A stretch of DNA of 64,000 nucleotides from Betaproteobacteria bacterium (GTDB lineage: Bacteria; Pseudomonadota; Gammaproteobacteria; Burkholderiales; SG8-39), in NCBI GenBank assembly GCA_005881575.1, contig VBCA01000002.1, forward strand, positions 62,001 to 126,000, given 5' to 3'. Positions within the stretch are counted from its first letter, which is position 1. Each line of letters begins with the position of its first letter. Below, piece by piece: positions 22,422 through 32,727 of this stretch. The position numbers were made by a program, and so were the translations under genes. Under the pieces are notes generated by a model. It was not told where the DNA came from and ran no database searches. It saw only the letters and a program-made list of their open reading frames with translations.

Positions 22422-25400
22422 ATGAATCTATCGGAACTCTTCGTCCGCCGTCCCGTCATGACCGTGCTGGTCATGGCGGGTATCCTGATATTCGGTCTGG
22501 CAAGCTATCGGCTCCTGCCGGTCTCATCGCTGCCCAACGTCGATTTCCCCACGATCCAGGTTTCGGCCCAGCTCCCCGGCGCGAGCCCGGAGACCATGGC
22601 CGCAGCAGTGGCGACGACGCTCGAGAAACAGTTCTCGACGATCGCCGGAATAGACCAGATGACCTCGCTCAGTGGCCAAGGTATTTCCAGTATCACTATT
22701 CAATTTTCTCTCGACCGCGACATCGATGCCGCAGCGCAAGACGTCAATTCGGCGATCGCGGCCGCGGCAAAGCAGCTGCCGCCGACCATGACGACGCCCC
22801 CCTCGTTCAGGAAAGTGAATCCGGCCGATTCACCGATTTTCTTCCTGACACTCACCTCCGACACCCTGCCGCTTTCCACCGTCAACGAGTACGCGGAGAC
22901 CTTTCTCGCGCAGCGCATTTCGACGATTTCGGGCGTGGCCCAGGTTCAGGTGCAGGGCCAGCAGAAATATGCCGTGCGGGTACAGGTCGACCCCAACGCC
23001 CTCGCCGCGCGCGGCGTCGGCATCAACGAAGTCGAGCAGGCGGTCGCCAACGCCAACGTCAACCTGCCCACCGGCACCTTGTACGGGAAGGACCGCATGT
23101 TCGCGGTGCAGGCGACCGGACAGCTTTACGAGGCAGCCGCTTTTCGTCCCATCATCGTCACCTACCGCAACGGCGCTCCGATCCGCCTGAGCGAGCTGGG
23201 CCGCGTGGTCGACAGCGTTGAGAACGACAAGCTCGCCGCGTGGTTCAAGGACCAGCGCGGCATCATACTTGCGATCTACCGGCAACCCGGCACCAATACC
23301 ATCGAGGTCGTGGATGCCGTTAAGAAGCTGTTGCCAACCTTCCGCGCCGAAGTTCCGGCAGGGGTCAGCATCAACGTGATGTACGATCGGTCCACCACCA
23401 TCCGCCAATCGGTCGAGGACGTGCGCTTTTCGCTGATCCTTGCGCTCGCCCTCGTGGTGATGGTGATCTTCATTTTCCTCCGCAACATTCCGGCCACCGT
23501 CATTCCGACGGTGGCGCTCCCGATGTCGATCATCGGCACGTTCTCGCTGATGTACCTGTTCGGCTACAGCCTGGACAACATCTCGCTGATGGCGCTGACT
23601 TTGTGCGTGGGCTTCGTGGTGGACGACGCGATCGTCATGCTGGAGAACATCTCACGCCACATCGAGATGGGGAAGAGCCCGCTCCAGGCAACGTTCGACG
23701 GGTCGAAGGAGGTCGCCTTCACGATCCTTTCGATGACGATTTCGCTCGCCGCCGTGTTCATCCCGGTGCTTTTCATGGGCGGCATTCTGGGACGACTCCT
23801 GCACGAATTCGCCGTCACCATCATCGTCGCCGTGCTGATCTCGGGTTTCGTCTCGCTCACGCTGACCCCGATGATGTGCAGCCGCATTCTCAAGCCGCAC
23901 GCCGACGTCAAGCACGGCAGGTTGTTCCTCGCGAGCGAGCGGGCGTTCGATGCGGTTAGGGACGCCTACGGATCGAGCCTAAGATGGGTGCTCGGTCGCC
24001 AGAGGTTCGTTATAGCGGTGTTTTTCGGTGTCGTCGTCGCAACCGGGATGCTGTACGCGAAGATGCCCAAGGGCTTTCTGCCGAGCGAGGACGCCGGGCA
24101 GCTTTTCTGCTTCATCGAGGCGCCTCAGGACATTTCCTTCGACGCCATGGTGACGTATCAGCGCTCCGTGCTGGAGATCCTCCGCGCCGATCCCAACATC
24201 GAAGCCGTGACCGGGTTCCTGGGCGCAACCTCGTTCAATCCCTCGCTCAACGTCGGCCGCGCCACCATGACCTTGAAGCCGCGCTCCCAGCGCAAGTCGG
24301 CGGACGAGGTCGTGCGGAGTCTGCGCCCGAAGCTCGCCAATATGATGGGAATCAAGGTTTTCATCCAGAACGTGCCGGCGATCCGCATCGGCGGCCAGCT
24401 CACCAAGAGTCAGTACCAGTATGTAGTTCAAGGCGCGAGCACCGAGGAGTTGTACCACTGGGTGCCGGTCGTCGAGGAGAAGCTCAAGACCCTGCCGGAG
24501 CTGCTCGACGTGTCGAGCGACCTGCAGATCGCCCGCCCGCAAGTCAACGTCGAGATCGACCGCGAAAAGGCCTCCGCACTCGGCGTGAGCCCGCAGCAGA
24601 TCGAAGCGGCGCTCGCCAACGCCTACGGCTCGCGCCAGGTCTCGAACATCTATACCGCCACCAACCAGTACTTCGTGATTCTCGAGCTCGAGCCGAGGTA
24701 CCAGCGCGATCCCGCGGCGCTGTCGATGCTCTACGTGCGCTCCTCGAGCGGCGCTCTGGTGCCGCTCAATGCGGTGGCGAAGCTCACTTACGGCGTCGGC
24801 CCGATGAGCGTCAGCCATCTCGGCCAGCTGCCCTCGGTTACCATTTCTTTCGACCTGCAGCAAGACGTGGCCCTCTCCCAGGCGATCGCCCTGATCCAGA
24901 AGGCGGCGGACGAGCTGCAGGTGCCGCCCACGCTGAACGCGAGATTCACGGGCACTGCGCAGGCGTTTCAAGCTTCGCTCCAAGGCATGGGCATCCTGCT
25001 GGTGCTCTCCATTCTGGTGATCTACCTGGTGCTCGGCATCCTGTACGAGAGCTTCATCCACCCGCTCACGATTCTCTCCGGACTGCCGACCGCGGGTCTC
25101 GGAGCGCTGGTGACTTTGTGGGCGTTCAACATCGAGCTCAACATGTACGCATTCGTCGGCATCATCATGCTGGTGGGCATCGTCAAGAAGAACGCCATCA
25201 TGATGATCGACTTCGCGATCGAGGCGCAGCGCAAGGACGGCAAGCCCGCCCACGAGGCCATTTACCAGGCCTGCATGATCCGCTTCCGGCCGATCATGAT
25301 GACGACCTTCGCCGCGTTGATGGGGAGCCTGCCGATCGCCCTGTCTTTCGGCGCGGGCGGGGACGCGCGCCGTCCACTCGGACTAGCGGTCGTTGGAGGA

Positions 25401-25529
25401 CTCGTGCTCTCGCAGTTCCTGACCCTCTTCATCACGCCCGTGATCTACCTCTACTTCGAGCGCTTGCAGGAATGGTTGGCGCAACGGCGCGAGACACACC
25501 AGATCGCAAAGTTGGGTGCCGCCGACTAG
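22422..25529 (+). CDS. RND multidrug efflux pump, inner-membrane subunit (MdtB/MdtC/AcrB family)
   Basis: 1035 aa proton-driven trimeric pump. Typical start [18 protein letters not shown], two large periplasmic porter/docking loops and 12 transmembrane helices. Helix 4 has [14 protein letters not shown] with the paired Asp residues of the proton relay; the second half has [16 protein letters not shown]. Closest in type to the HAE-1 subfamily MdtB/MdtC, but only a single pump gene is present. Cognate of the adaptor upstream. Confidence 0.94.
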   Translation: MNLSELFVRRPVMTVLVMAGILIFGLASYRLLPVSSLPNVDFPTIQVSAQLPGASPETMAAAVATTLEKQFSTIAGIDQMTSLSGQGISSITIQFSLDRDIDAAAQDVNSAIAAAAKQLPPTMTTPPSFRKVNPADSPIFFLTLTSDTLPLSTVNEYAETFLAQRISTISGVAQVQVQGQQKYAVRVQVDPNALAARGVGINEVEQAVANANVNLPTGTLYGKDRMFAVQATGQLYEAAAFRPIIVTYRNGAPIRLSELGRVVDSVENDKLAAWFKDQRGIILAIYRQPGTNTIEVVDAVKKLLPTFRAEVPAGVSINVMYDRSTTIRQSVEDVRFSLILALALVVMVIFIFLRNIPATVIPTVALPMSIIGTFSLMYLFGYSLDNISLMALTLCVGFVVDDAIVMLENISRHIEMGKSPLQATFDGSKEVAFTILSMTISLAAVFIPVLFMGGILGRLLHEFAVTIIVAVLISGFVSLTLTPMMCSRILKPHADVKHGRLFLASERAFDAVRDAYGSSLRWVLGRQRFVIAVFFGVVVATGMLYAKMPKGFLPSEDAGQLFCFIEAPQDISFDAMVTYQRSVLEILRADPNIEAVTGFLGATSFNPSLNVGRATMTLKPRSQRKSADEVVRSLRPKLANMMGIKVFIQNVPAIRIGGQLTKSQYQYVVQGASTEELYHWVPVVEEKLKTLPELLDVSSDLQIARPQVNVEIDREKASALGVSPQQIEAALANAYGSRQVSNIYTATNQYFVILELEPRYQRDPAALSMLYVRSSSGALVPLNAVAKLTYGVGPMSVSHLGQLPSVTISFDLQQDVALSQAIALIQKAADELQVPPTLNARFTGTAQAFQASLQGMGILLVLSILVIYLVLGILYESFIHPLTILSGLPTAGLGALVTLWAFNIELNMYAFVGIIMLVGIVKKNAIMMIDFAIEAQRKDGKPAHEAIYQACMIRFRPIMMTTFAALMGSLPIALSFGAGGDARRPLGLAVVGGLVLSQFLTLFITPVIYLYFERLQEWLAQRRETHQIAKLGAAD

Positions 25530-25572
25530 GCCATCGGCTCGACGAGCTGAGCCGGAGTACCACCTTCGGCGA

Positions 25573-26313
25573 TCACGGATTGAGCTGCTTGTAGACGACT
25601 TCGGCGACCTGGAGCAGTTGTTCCTTTCTTATCTCGCCTGAAAGGGCGTACCCGAAATTGCCGTCGACCCAATAGAAGACCGACACGCGGTCCTCCTGGC
25701 TGAAGCGGAAAGCGGTGTCGCGCGGCTCCCCTCTTTGCCTCGAGACATACAGCGTCAGGCGCTGACCGCGCGTATCCTGATACATGAACTGCGCGACTGG
25801 CCCCTGCGGTCCGGAGAGCAGCCGCCCACCCACAAGTTCGTAACCGAGCGGCGCGAGCTTGGGCGCTTTCAAAGTGGTCCCAAGACGCTTGGACAGCCAG
25901 TTCACGAGATGCTCTTCCTCGCCGGCGGGCACCTCCACCGGATGGCGTACCTCGGGCGAGTACACCACGTGCGCGGTCGCCGCCAAGCGCGCGAGCGAAA
26001 CCGGCGGCATCTGCGGGGTGTTGAACATTCCACGAACGATCCAGCCGAGTCCGATTCCGAGCGCGAATATCGCGGCGGCGGCGGCGTAGCGGAGCCCCGC
26101 GTGCGGGCGCACCGCAAGCAGGGCCGCCGGTACGGGCTCGTCGAGCACGGGGTTGTACAGCGAACGGAGCAGGGCGTTTTGCTCGGCGTACGCGCGCAGC
26201 CGCTCCGCGTCCTCCGGATGGGAAGCGAGCCAGGCCTCGATCTCGGCGCGAGCGCCCTCGGAGAGCGCACCGTCGATGTAGGTGTGCAGTTCAGCCTCGG
26301 CGAGCGGCTTCAC
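25573..26313 (-). CDS. Transmembrane anti-sigma factor
   Basis: 246 aa. A cytoplasmic N-terminal helical domain (LHTYIDGALSEGARAEIEAWLASHPEDAERLRAY; split here for length: residues about 9-42) resembles anti-sigma domains but lacks the HxxxCxxC zinc-binding motif. One transmembrane helix (about residues 74-96) is followed by a periplasmic domain of about 150 aa. Its ATG overlaps the sigma-factor stop by 4 nt, the standard arrangement for a cognate pair. It likely holds the sigma factor at the membrane until an envelope signal arrives; the signal is unknown. Confidence 0.85.
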   Translation of the reverse strand: MKPLAEAELHTYIDGALSEGARAEIEAWLASHPEDAERLRAYAEQNALLRSLYNPVLDEPVPAALLAVRPHAGLRYAAAAAIFALGIGLGWIVRGMFNTPQMPPVSLARLAATAHVVYSPEVRHPVEVPAGEEEHLVNWLSKRLGTTLKAPKLAPLGYELVGGRLLSGPQGPVAQFMYQDTRGQRLTLYVSRQRGEPRDTAFRFSQEDRVSVFYWVDGNFGYALSGEIRKEQLLQVAEVVYKQLNP

Positions 26314-26807
26314 TTCACGACTTTCAGAGGCATCACGCCCTGAGCCCCGAGCAGCTGGCGCATGCGTTCGCGCGCCCGCGACAGTCGCGACATGACAGTG
26401 CCTATGGGAATTTCCAGAGCACCGCTGACCTCCTCGTAAGTCAGCTGCTCCACCGCCACCAGCAGCACGACCTCCCGCTGCTCCGGCGAGAGGGAACGCA
26501 GCACACGGTCCACGTCCTGCAGCTCGAGCTGCTCGCTCTGGGTCGCGCGAACCGACACGGCAGGTACTTCTTCCATCGCCTGCTCAATTTCGTAGCGGCG
26601 GCGCCTTGCTTGATTTACGAACACGTTATGCATGATCGTGAACAGCCACGCCCTCAGATCGCTTCCCGGGCGCCAAAGATAGAACTTGTTCCAGGCGCGC
26701 TCCAGGGTGTCCTGAACCAGGTCGTCCGCGACGTAGCGGTCGCCCACGAGCGCGCGGGCGTAGCGCCGCAGCCGGGGGATGTGCTCGATGATGAGTCGAC
26801 GATCCAT
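26310..26807 (-). CDS. ECF-type RNA polymerase sigma factor (RpoE-like)
   Basis: 165 aa. Region 2 (RYARALVGDRYVADDLVQDTLERAW, with WLFTIMHNVFVNQARR) and region 4 (LSPEQREVVLLVAVEQLTYEEVSGALEIPIGTVMSRL; key parts LTYEEVSGALEIP and GTVMSRLSRARERM) are both complete, with no region 1 or 3. Start ATG with AGGAG upstream. Overlaps the anti-sigma gene. Regulon unknown; autoregulation is possible (see intergenic entry). Confidence 0.93.
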   Translation of the reverse strand: MDRRLIIEHIPRLRRYARALVGDRYVADDLVQDTLERAWNKFYLWRPGSDLRAWLFTIMHNVFVNQARRRRYEIEQAMEEVPAVSVRATQSEQLELQDVDRVLRSLSPEQREVVLLVAVEQLTYEEVSGALEIPIGTVMSRLSRARERMRQLLGAQGVMPLKVVK

Positions 26808-27139
26808 CTCCTGCGCATTCTAGCGCGCGGCAGGCTTTTTCGGGAACGCTTCGCCCGCTGGGAACCGCGGGGCTACGCACGAACGCCGTCGCTGCCAGGC
26901 GAGGGATGCCGACTTTATTCACTGCCCTCCCCGAAAAAAGAGAACCTGCGATACAAACGCGCGGCTTGGCGCATTTATTCCGCAGGTTGCGGCAGCCTCC
27001 GTGGAATTCTACCGGGCGCGGCCTGGGTAAACACGAGGCCAGCCCCCGCTATTCCAGTTCGGGAGGCGCGTTTTCGGAGGGCGGGAAATGAAAGAGGGTG
27101 GCTCCGCCACCCTCGACTCAGGTCATTGCAACGCGAGGA
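26808..27139. other. 332-nt non-coding spacer between the sigma factor and cytochrome c4
   Basis: No plausible gene on either strand. It contains the cytochrome c4 terminator (27094-27114). On the minus strand, upstream of the sigma gene, two GAATAAA-containing octamers (26974-26981 and 26914-26921) lie exactly 60 nt apart and could be promoter elements. A CCTGCG/CGCAGG inverted repeat (26945-26950/26981-26986) flanks the first. Confidence 0.5.
27094..27114 (-). terminator. Rho-independent terminator after cytochrome c4
   Basis: Perfect 9-bp stem GAGGGTGGC/GCCACCCTC with a 3-nt loop, followed on the minus strand by TTTCATTT. About 25 nt after the cytochrome stop. Confidence 0.75.
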
Positions 27140-27775
27140 TCACCCGCGGAGGCCGGCGATGTAATCGGCCACCGCGCGAATTTCAGGATCGCTCATCCTT
27201 GCAGCGATCGCTTGCATCATCTTGTTCGCGTCGTTCCTGCGTTCACCCGAGCGAAACGCTTTCAGCTGCGCTTCGGTGTACTCGGCGTACTGCCCTGCGA
27301 GGCGCGGGTATTGCGCAGGCAGACCGGCCCCGCTCGCGCCGTGGCAGGCAGCACACGCAGGAAGGCCCTTGGTCACGTCGCCGCCGCGCCAGATTTTTCG
27401 ACCGAGCGCGAGCGCTTCCTGGTTTTTCAACACGCCCGGCATGGCACGTTGCGCGGCGTAATACGCCGCCACATCGCGCATGTCTCCGGCGGAGAGGTTG
27501 GCAACCATGCCGCCCATGATCGGGTTTTCCCGCTCGGCCCTGTTTTCTGCAGCGGGCTTGAAATTGGCGAGTTGCTTCTGCAGGTATTCGGGCACTTGGC
27601 TGGCCAGCTTCGGATTGGCGGGAGTCGGGCTGTTGCCGTCGGCACCGTGGCAAGCCGCGCAAACCTTGTTGGCGATGCTTTGGCCCTTGGCGGAATCAGC
27701 TTTGGCCGCGGGCTCCGCGGCGGCAAGCGGGCCGGCGCAAATCGCAAAGCTCAAAAGCGCCAACGCTCGTTTCAT
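27140..27775 (-). CDS. Cytochrome c4 (periplasmic diheme)
   Basis: 211 aa after choosing ATG 27773-27775 (MKRALALLSF), which has GGAGG upstream; the longer frame lacks a signal-like start. Signal peptide ending PLAAA. Two cytochrome c domains with C39-AA-C42-H and C141-AA-C144-H, each followed by a Met ligand region (PIMGGM, MMQAIAARM). Delivers electrons to terminal oxidases. It stands divergent to engB, a common betaproteobacterial position. Confidence 0.94.
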   Translation of the reverse strand: MKRALALLSFAICAGPLAAAEPAAKADSAKGQSIANKVCAACHGADGNSPTPANPKLASQVPEYLQKQLANFKPAAENRAERENPIMGGMVANLSAGDMRDVAAYYAAQRAMPGVLKNQEALALGRKIWRGGDVTKGLPACAACHGASGAGLPAQYPRLAGQYAEYTEAQLKAFRSGERRNDANKMMQAIAARMSDPEIRAVADYIAGLRG

Positions 27776-27814
27776 GCCTTTTTTCCTCCGCGAGCCTTCG
27801 CTCAAAAGGCTGAT

Positions 27815-27823
27815 ATTCTAGCA
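27815..27823 (-). promoter_or_regulatory. Extended -10 promoter of cytochrome c4
   Basis: On the minus strand TGC followed by TAGAAT (27815-27820), an extended -10 lacking a clear -35, about 40 nt upstream of the cytochrome ATG. Confidence 0.45.
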
Positions 27824-27842
27824 AAACCGGTTGCCCCGACTC

Positions 27843-28562
27843 ATGTCACTCTTCCGCAGTGCTTGCTTCTTCAAAAGCGTTGCCTCGCTAGCGGACGCTC
27901 CGGCGAGCGTCGGTGAAATCGCTTTCGTCGGTCGATCGAACACGGGCAAATCAAGCGCCATCAACGCGCTGACGGGGAGTCAATTGGCGTTCGTGAGCAA
28001 GACTCCCGGACGCACTCGACTCATCAATTACTACGCGTTGGGCGGGGAGCGATTCTTCGTGGATCTACCTGGCTACGGCTACGCCCGGGTTCCCGAGGCG
28101 ACGCGCGCGCCCTGGGAAAGACTGCTGGGCGGCTATCTCCAGACGCGCGCACCGCTGTGCGGGCTGACCGTAGTGATGGACGTGCGGCAGGCGCTGACCG
28201 AGCTCGATCAACGCATGCTCGGATGGTTTCGTCCCACGGGGAAACCGGTGCATGTGCTGCTCACCAAAGCGGATAAACTGTCCCGGGAAGCTGCGCAGAA
28301 AATCCTGCGCCGAGTCGAAGCGGAACTTGCGGTGCTCGCACCCAATGCTTCGGTGCAGTTGTTCTCGAGTCTCAAGAGATCCGGCCTGGAGCAGGCCGCG
28401 GCGGTGCTGCTAGGGTGGCTGGACGCACGCGCGCCAGGGGCCTTGGGGGTGGCCCTTGGCCGAGAGCCGAATGAAAACCCCCGGCAAGACCGGGGGTGGA
28501 GAAATAAAAGCCCCCGGGCCAAAAGGGGAAATCAGCCCGGGGCAAAATGCCTTAAGGTTTAA
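27843..28562 (+). CDS. engB: Ribosome-biogenesis GTP-binding protein EngB (YihA/YsxC)
   Basis: 239 aa from ATG 27843. GTPase motifs G1 GRSNTGKS (residues 30-37), G2/G3 TPGRTRLINYY...DLPGYGYARV, G4 TKADK and G5 FSSLKRSG. Needed for 50S subunit assembly. The last roughly 30 residues (from about PRQDRGWRNKS) extend past the usual end of the family; they are read through the hairpin-rich DNA described next, so the tail is probably not functional protein. Upstream in-frame TTG gives four more residues. Confidence 0.94.
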   Translation: MSLFRSACFFKSVASLADAPASVGEIAFVGRSNTGKSSAINALTGSQLAFVSKTPGRTRLINYYALGGERFFVDLPGYGYARVPEATRAPWERLLGGYLQTRAPLCGLTVVMDVRQALTELDQRMLGWFRPTGKPVHVLLTKADKLSREAAQKILRRVEAELAVLAPNASVQLFSSLKRSGLEQAAAVLLGWLDARAPGALGVALGREPNENPRQDRGWRNKSPRAKRGNQPGAKCLKV

Positions 28563-28591
28563 GGCATCCCGCTCAGGGAGGAGAAGCGGGA
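28477..28591 (+). other. Array of four strong hairpins at the engB 3' end / hemB leader
   Basis: Consecutive inverted repeats: 28477-28484/28490-28497 (8 bp, ACCCCCGG/CCGGGGGT); 28510-28519/28535-28543 (9 bp with one bulge, 15-nt loop containing GGGGA); 28547-28555/28559-28567 (9 bp, ATGCCTTAA/TTAAGGCAT); 28567-28573/28585-28591 (7 bp, TCCCGCT/AGCGGGA, 11-nt loop CAGGGAGGAGA). A fifth small one is at 28631-28643. None is followed by a U-tract. Could be an sRNA, a hemB leader, or a 3' stabiliser of engB mRNA. Structure is seen; function is unknown. Confidence 0.55.
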
Positions 28592-28674
28592 GACGACCGA
28601 AGTCGCCTACAGCATGGGAGTCCTCGCGAAGGGAAAGGTTCCCGCGGCGCGCCTACCAAAATATAAGCGACTGA

Positions 28675-29706
<1,032 letters not shown>

Positions 29707-29710
29707 TCCG

Positions 29711-31495
29711 CTAGCGCAGTGCCAGATCGAGCGACTGGATGAATTTATCCGGCGACTGATAGCCGATCACGCGCAGGCCTTCGATTTCCCGCCCGCTCGC
29801 GTCGAAGAAGACGATCCCCGGCGGCCCGAACAGCCGATAGCGCTTTAGAAGCACCTTGTCCTCCGCGTTGTTGGCAGTGACGTCCGCGCGCAGCAGCGTC
29901 ATCCCGGCCAAACGCGCCTGAACTCGCGGATCGCTGAAGGTGAAGCGCTCCATTTCCTTGCACGACACGCACCAGTCTGCGTAGAAATCGAGCATCACCG
30001 CTTTGTCGGCCGTCTTCAGACGCGCATCCAGATCGGCGAGCGTCCGGACCGTCTCGAAGCGCAGCGACGCCTCCGGCGATTGCGCGAAAAGGCCGGCAAG
30101 AGGTCGCAGGGGATCGCGCGCCCCCGAGAGGGCACCGATGCCTTGCGCGGCCCCGGCAAGCAGCGCGAGGATGCCGACCGCCTTCGATAACCGCCTCCAT
30201 CCGCTGGCGCCTTGGGGAGCGGGCTCGAGCGCGCCCAAGAACACCCCCGATCCGACCAGCACTGCCGCCCACAGCAGCATCTGCACCGCCGCCGGAATAA
30301 CCGGGCTGATGATCCAGATCGCAACCGCGAGGAGGAGCACTCCGAAAAACTGCCGGACCGCATGCATCCATTGGCCGGCCCGCGGCAGGAGCACGCCCTC
30401 GGACACCCCTACCAGGACCAGCGGCACGCCCATCCCGATCGCCATCGAGAACAGCGCCGTTCCGCCGAGCAAGACATCGCGCGTCTGGCCGATATAGAGC
30501 AGCGCCCCGGCAAGAGGTGCGGCGACGCAAGGGGAGACGATCGCGGCCGAGAGCACCCCCATCAGCACCACGGCGCCCCAGTCCCCGCCCCCCAACCGGT
30601 TGCTCGCCGCGGTGAGCCGCATCTGCCAGCTTGAAGGCAACCGCAGCTCGTACAAGCCGAACATGGACAGCGCAAGTCCCACGAAGACGGCCGCGAACGC
30701 TCCCAGCACCCAAGCGTTCTGCAGCGCCGCGGAGAACAGGTTCCCGGAAAACGCCGCGCCAATTCCGATGGCGGTGTAAGTCACCGCCATGCCGAGGACG
30801 TAAGCGATCGAGACGAGCGCGGCGCGCCAGCGCGTCACTTTGCGGCCTTCGCCTACGATGATTCCGGACAGGATCGGGATCATCGGCAGGACACAAGGGG
30901 TAAAGGTGAGCAGAAGCCCGGCGCCGAAAAACACCGCCATGACCAGCCAGAGCCGGCCGGATTCCAGGACACCCGCGAAACGCACGTCCTCGCTCGCCGC
31001 GGTCACGCGTTCCGGTGAAGAAGTAAACGGCTCGTTTTCCTTGAAGATCGACGAGCGCGAGCCGCCCAGCGACGCAAGGCGAAGGTCGGCGCTTTGCACC
31101 TGCGGAACATAGCACACGCCCAGATCGGCACAGCCTTGCGAGGTGACCTGGAGCTTCATGCGCTCGGCGCCAGCCGCCTCGACCGGTAGGCGTATGCGCA
31201 CTTCCTTGCGGTAGGTTTCCTGTTTGCCGAGGAACTTGTCCTCGTGGATCTCCCCCTTCGGAAACTGAGCTTGGCCCAGTGCTACCGAAGCGGGCTCGGC
31301 TGCAAAACGGAAGCGCTCGCGATAGAGGTAGTAGCCTTCGGCTATTCCATAGCGGACTTCCACGGTCCGCGCGTCGATAGCGCGGGCGGAAAAGCGGAAT
31401 GCCTTGTCCGGCTCGAGCAGATCGTCGGCGCCCGCCGCACGCGCGGGCGGCAGCGCAGCGAGCAGCAACAGCAAGATGAGCAGAAGTCGGTGCAT
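29711..31495 (-). CDS. dsbD: Thiol:disulfide interchange protein DsbD
   Basis: 594 aa inner-membrane reductant conduit from cytoplasmic thioredoxin to the periplasm. Signal peptide (ending PPARA), N-terminal Ig-like domain with the redox pair C122/C128 (GCADLGVCY), eight-helix membrane domain with Cys in LTFTPCVLPMIP and VSPCVAAPL, and C-terminal thioredoxin domain with C509-VS-C512. Supplies reductant for cytochrome c maturation and disulfide isomerisation. It follows cutA after 3 nt and is convergent with hemB. Confidence 0.95.
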   Translation of the reverse strand: MHRLLLILLLLLAALPPARAAGADDLLEPDKAFRFSARAIDARTVEVRYGIAEGYYLYRERFRFAAEPASVALGQAQFPKGEIHEDKFLGKQETYRKEVRIRLPVEAAGAERMKLQVTSQGCADLGVCYVPQVQSADLRLASLGGSRSSIFKENEPFTSSPERVTAASEDVRFAGVLESGRLWLVMAVFFGAGLLLTFTPCVLPMIPILSGIIVGEGRKVTRWRAALVSIAYVLGMAVTYTAIGIGAAFSGNLFSAALQNAWVLGAFAAVFVGLALSMFGLYELRLPSSWQMRLTAASNRLGGGDWGAVVLMGVLSAAIVSPCVAAPLAGALLYIGQTRDVLLGGTALFSMAIGMGVPLVLVGVSEGVLLPRAGQWMHAVRQFFGVLLLAVAIWIISPVIPAAVQMLLWAAVLVGSGVFLGALEPAPQGASGWRRLSKAVGILALLAGAAQGIGALSGARDPLRPLAGLFAQSPEASLRFETVRTLADLDARLKTADKAVMLDFYADWCVSCKEMERFTFSDPRVQARLAGMTLLRADVTANNAEDKVLLKRYRLFGPPGIVFFDASGREIEGLRVIGYQSPDKFIQSLDLALR

Positions 31496-31498
31496 GAG

Positions 31499-31828
31499 CT
31501 AAGCCGGCCGCGTTTCCGAATCGATCCAATCGAGGTACGCGGGCAATCCCCCCCTCAATCGGACCGCGATGATCTCCGGAAGTTCGTAGGGATGACCCGA
31601 GCGGATCGCCTCTTCGAGCTCGGCGTAGCGGCCGCCGGTGGTCTTGATGAGCATCGGGAATTCCTCGGCGTCCTCGGTCTTGCCTTTCCAGCGATAGATC
31701 GAGCGGCACGGCGACAGGATGTTGATGCACGCGGCGAGGCGCTTTTCCACGAGCTCGTGCGCGAGCTTCGCCGCGCTGCCGCGGTCGGGCAGATTGGTGA
31801 TGACGAGATAGGCCTCCGCGGCCTTCAT
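31499..31828 (-). CDS. cutA: Divalent-cation tolerance protein CutA
   Basis: 109 aa trimeric PII-like protein. Core motifs ITNLPDRGSAAKLAHELVEK, LAACINILSPCRSIYRWKGK, LIKTTGGRYAELEE and HPYELPEIIAV are all present. Start ATG 31826-31828 overlaps the stop of the epimerase gene (ATGA). The cutA-dsbD pair is a conserved neighbourhood. Its link to copper tolerance is historical; the molecular role is not settled. Confidence 0.94.
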   Translation of the reverse strand: MKAAEAYLVITNLPDRGSAAKLAHELVEKRLAACINILSPCRSIYRWKGKTEDAEEFPMLIKTTGGRYAELEEAIRSGHPYELPEIIAVRLRGGLPAYLDWIDSETRPA

Positions 31829-32703
31829 GCGGCCTCCCTGATCCGGGGAATGCCGTCTCGCACGGTGGAATAGCGCAGTCGCACGCCGAGCTGCGTCTTC
31901 ATGCGCCGGTTGGAAAGGCGTCGCGATTCGCTCATGAAAGAAAGCAGTTCCGGGGGCAGCAGGCGCGCGGCTTCCTCGCGCGAGACGCGCGGGGGCCGAG
32001 CCAGCCCGCTGCGGTCGGCCACGAGGTCGAAAAATTCGCCCATCTTCGTCGGGCCGTCGTCGCTCGCATTGTAGACACCGCGCGCGCCCGTCGATTCGAG
32101 CGCGGCGACGAGGATTCCGGCGAGATCGTCGGCATGGATGTGATTGGTGTAGACGTCCTCCTCCGGCCGAAGGGCCGGAGTACCACGCGCCAGGCGCTCG
32201 AGCGGCAGACGATCGGAGGCATAAATCCCCGGCACGCGCAGGATCGCGATCTCGACCTGGTTGCGTTCGCCCCAATCACCGAGCGCCCGCTCGGCGTCCA
32301 GGCGCCGCATGGCGCGTTCGGTTCGCGGATTGGGTGGGCGGGTCTCGTCGACCCATTCACCCGCACAATCGCCGTATACCCCGCTCGTGGAAAGGTACAC
32401 GAATCTCCGTGGTAACATGGCGCCGCGTCCGCGCGGCGCGAGAGCTGCAAGCAGGCTGCGCATACGAGTATCGAGCGTTCCGCCTGCGGAGGGCGGCGCG
32501 AGATGCGCGATGCGCTCGGCGCAGCCGACTAGCGGCGCGAGCGAGGCGGCATCGTCGAGATCGCCCGCGATTTGCCCGACCCCGGCTGCATCGATCGCGG
32601 GATCGGGCGAGCGCACCAGAGCCGTCACGCGATAGCGACGCTGCAATTCCGGCAGAGCGCGGCGCGCGACGTCACCGCAACCGACGATGAGCAGATTTTC
32701 CAC
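31825..32703 (-). CDS. NAD(P)-binding epimerase/SDR-like protein (YeeZ-type)
   Basis: 292 aa atypical extended SDR. N-terminal Rossmann motif VGCGDVARRALPEL (GxGxxA type), VYLSTSGVYGD matching the Ser/Tyr active-site region but without a clear YxxxK, and the NHIHADDLAGILVAAL substrate-side motif. Close in type to E. coli YeeZ, whose substrate is unknown. Overlaps cutA; divergent from the reductase at 32728. Confidence 0.8.
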   Translation of the reverse strand: MENLLIVGCGDVARRALPELQRRYRVTALVRSPDPAIDAAGVGQIAGDLDDAASLAPLVGCAERIAHLAPPSAGGTLDTRMRSLLAALAPRGRGAMLPRRFVYLSTSGVYGDCAGEWVDETRPPNPRTERAMRRLDAERALGDWGERNQVEIAILRVPGIYASDRLPLERLARGTPALRPEEDVYTNHIHADDLAGILVAALESTGARGVYNASDDGPTKMGEFFDLVADRSGLARPPRVSREEAARLLPPELLSFMSESRRLSNRRMKTQLGVRLRYSTVRDGIPRIREAA

Positions 32704-32727
32704 GAACGGATTCTACCCCGCGCACCG

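Noticed and set aside
25530..25572. GGCTC/GAGCC hairpin between the RND pump and the anti-sigma gene
   Set aside because: Only a 5-bp stem with an 8-nt loop and no T-run; not convincing as a terminator.
28456..28674. A 72-codon plus-strand frame across the engB tail and hemB leader
   Set aside because: Composition (Arg/Ser/Gly/Pro-rich) follows the hairpins; no ribosome site and no similarity. The region is better explained as structured RNA/DNA.
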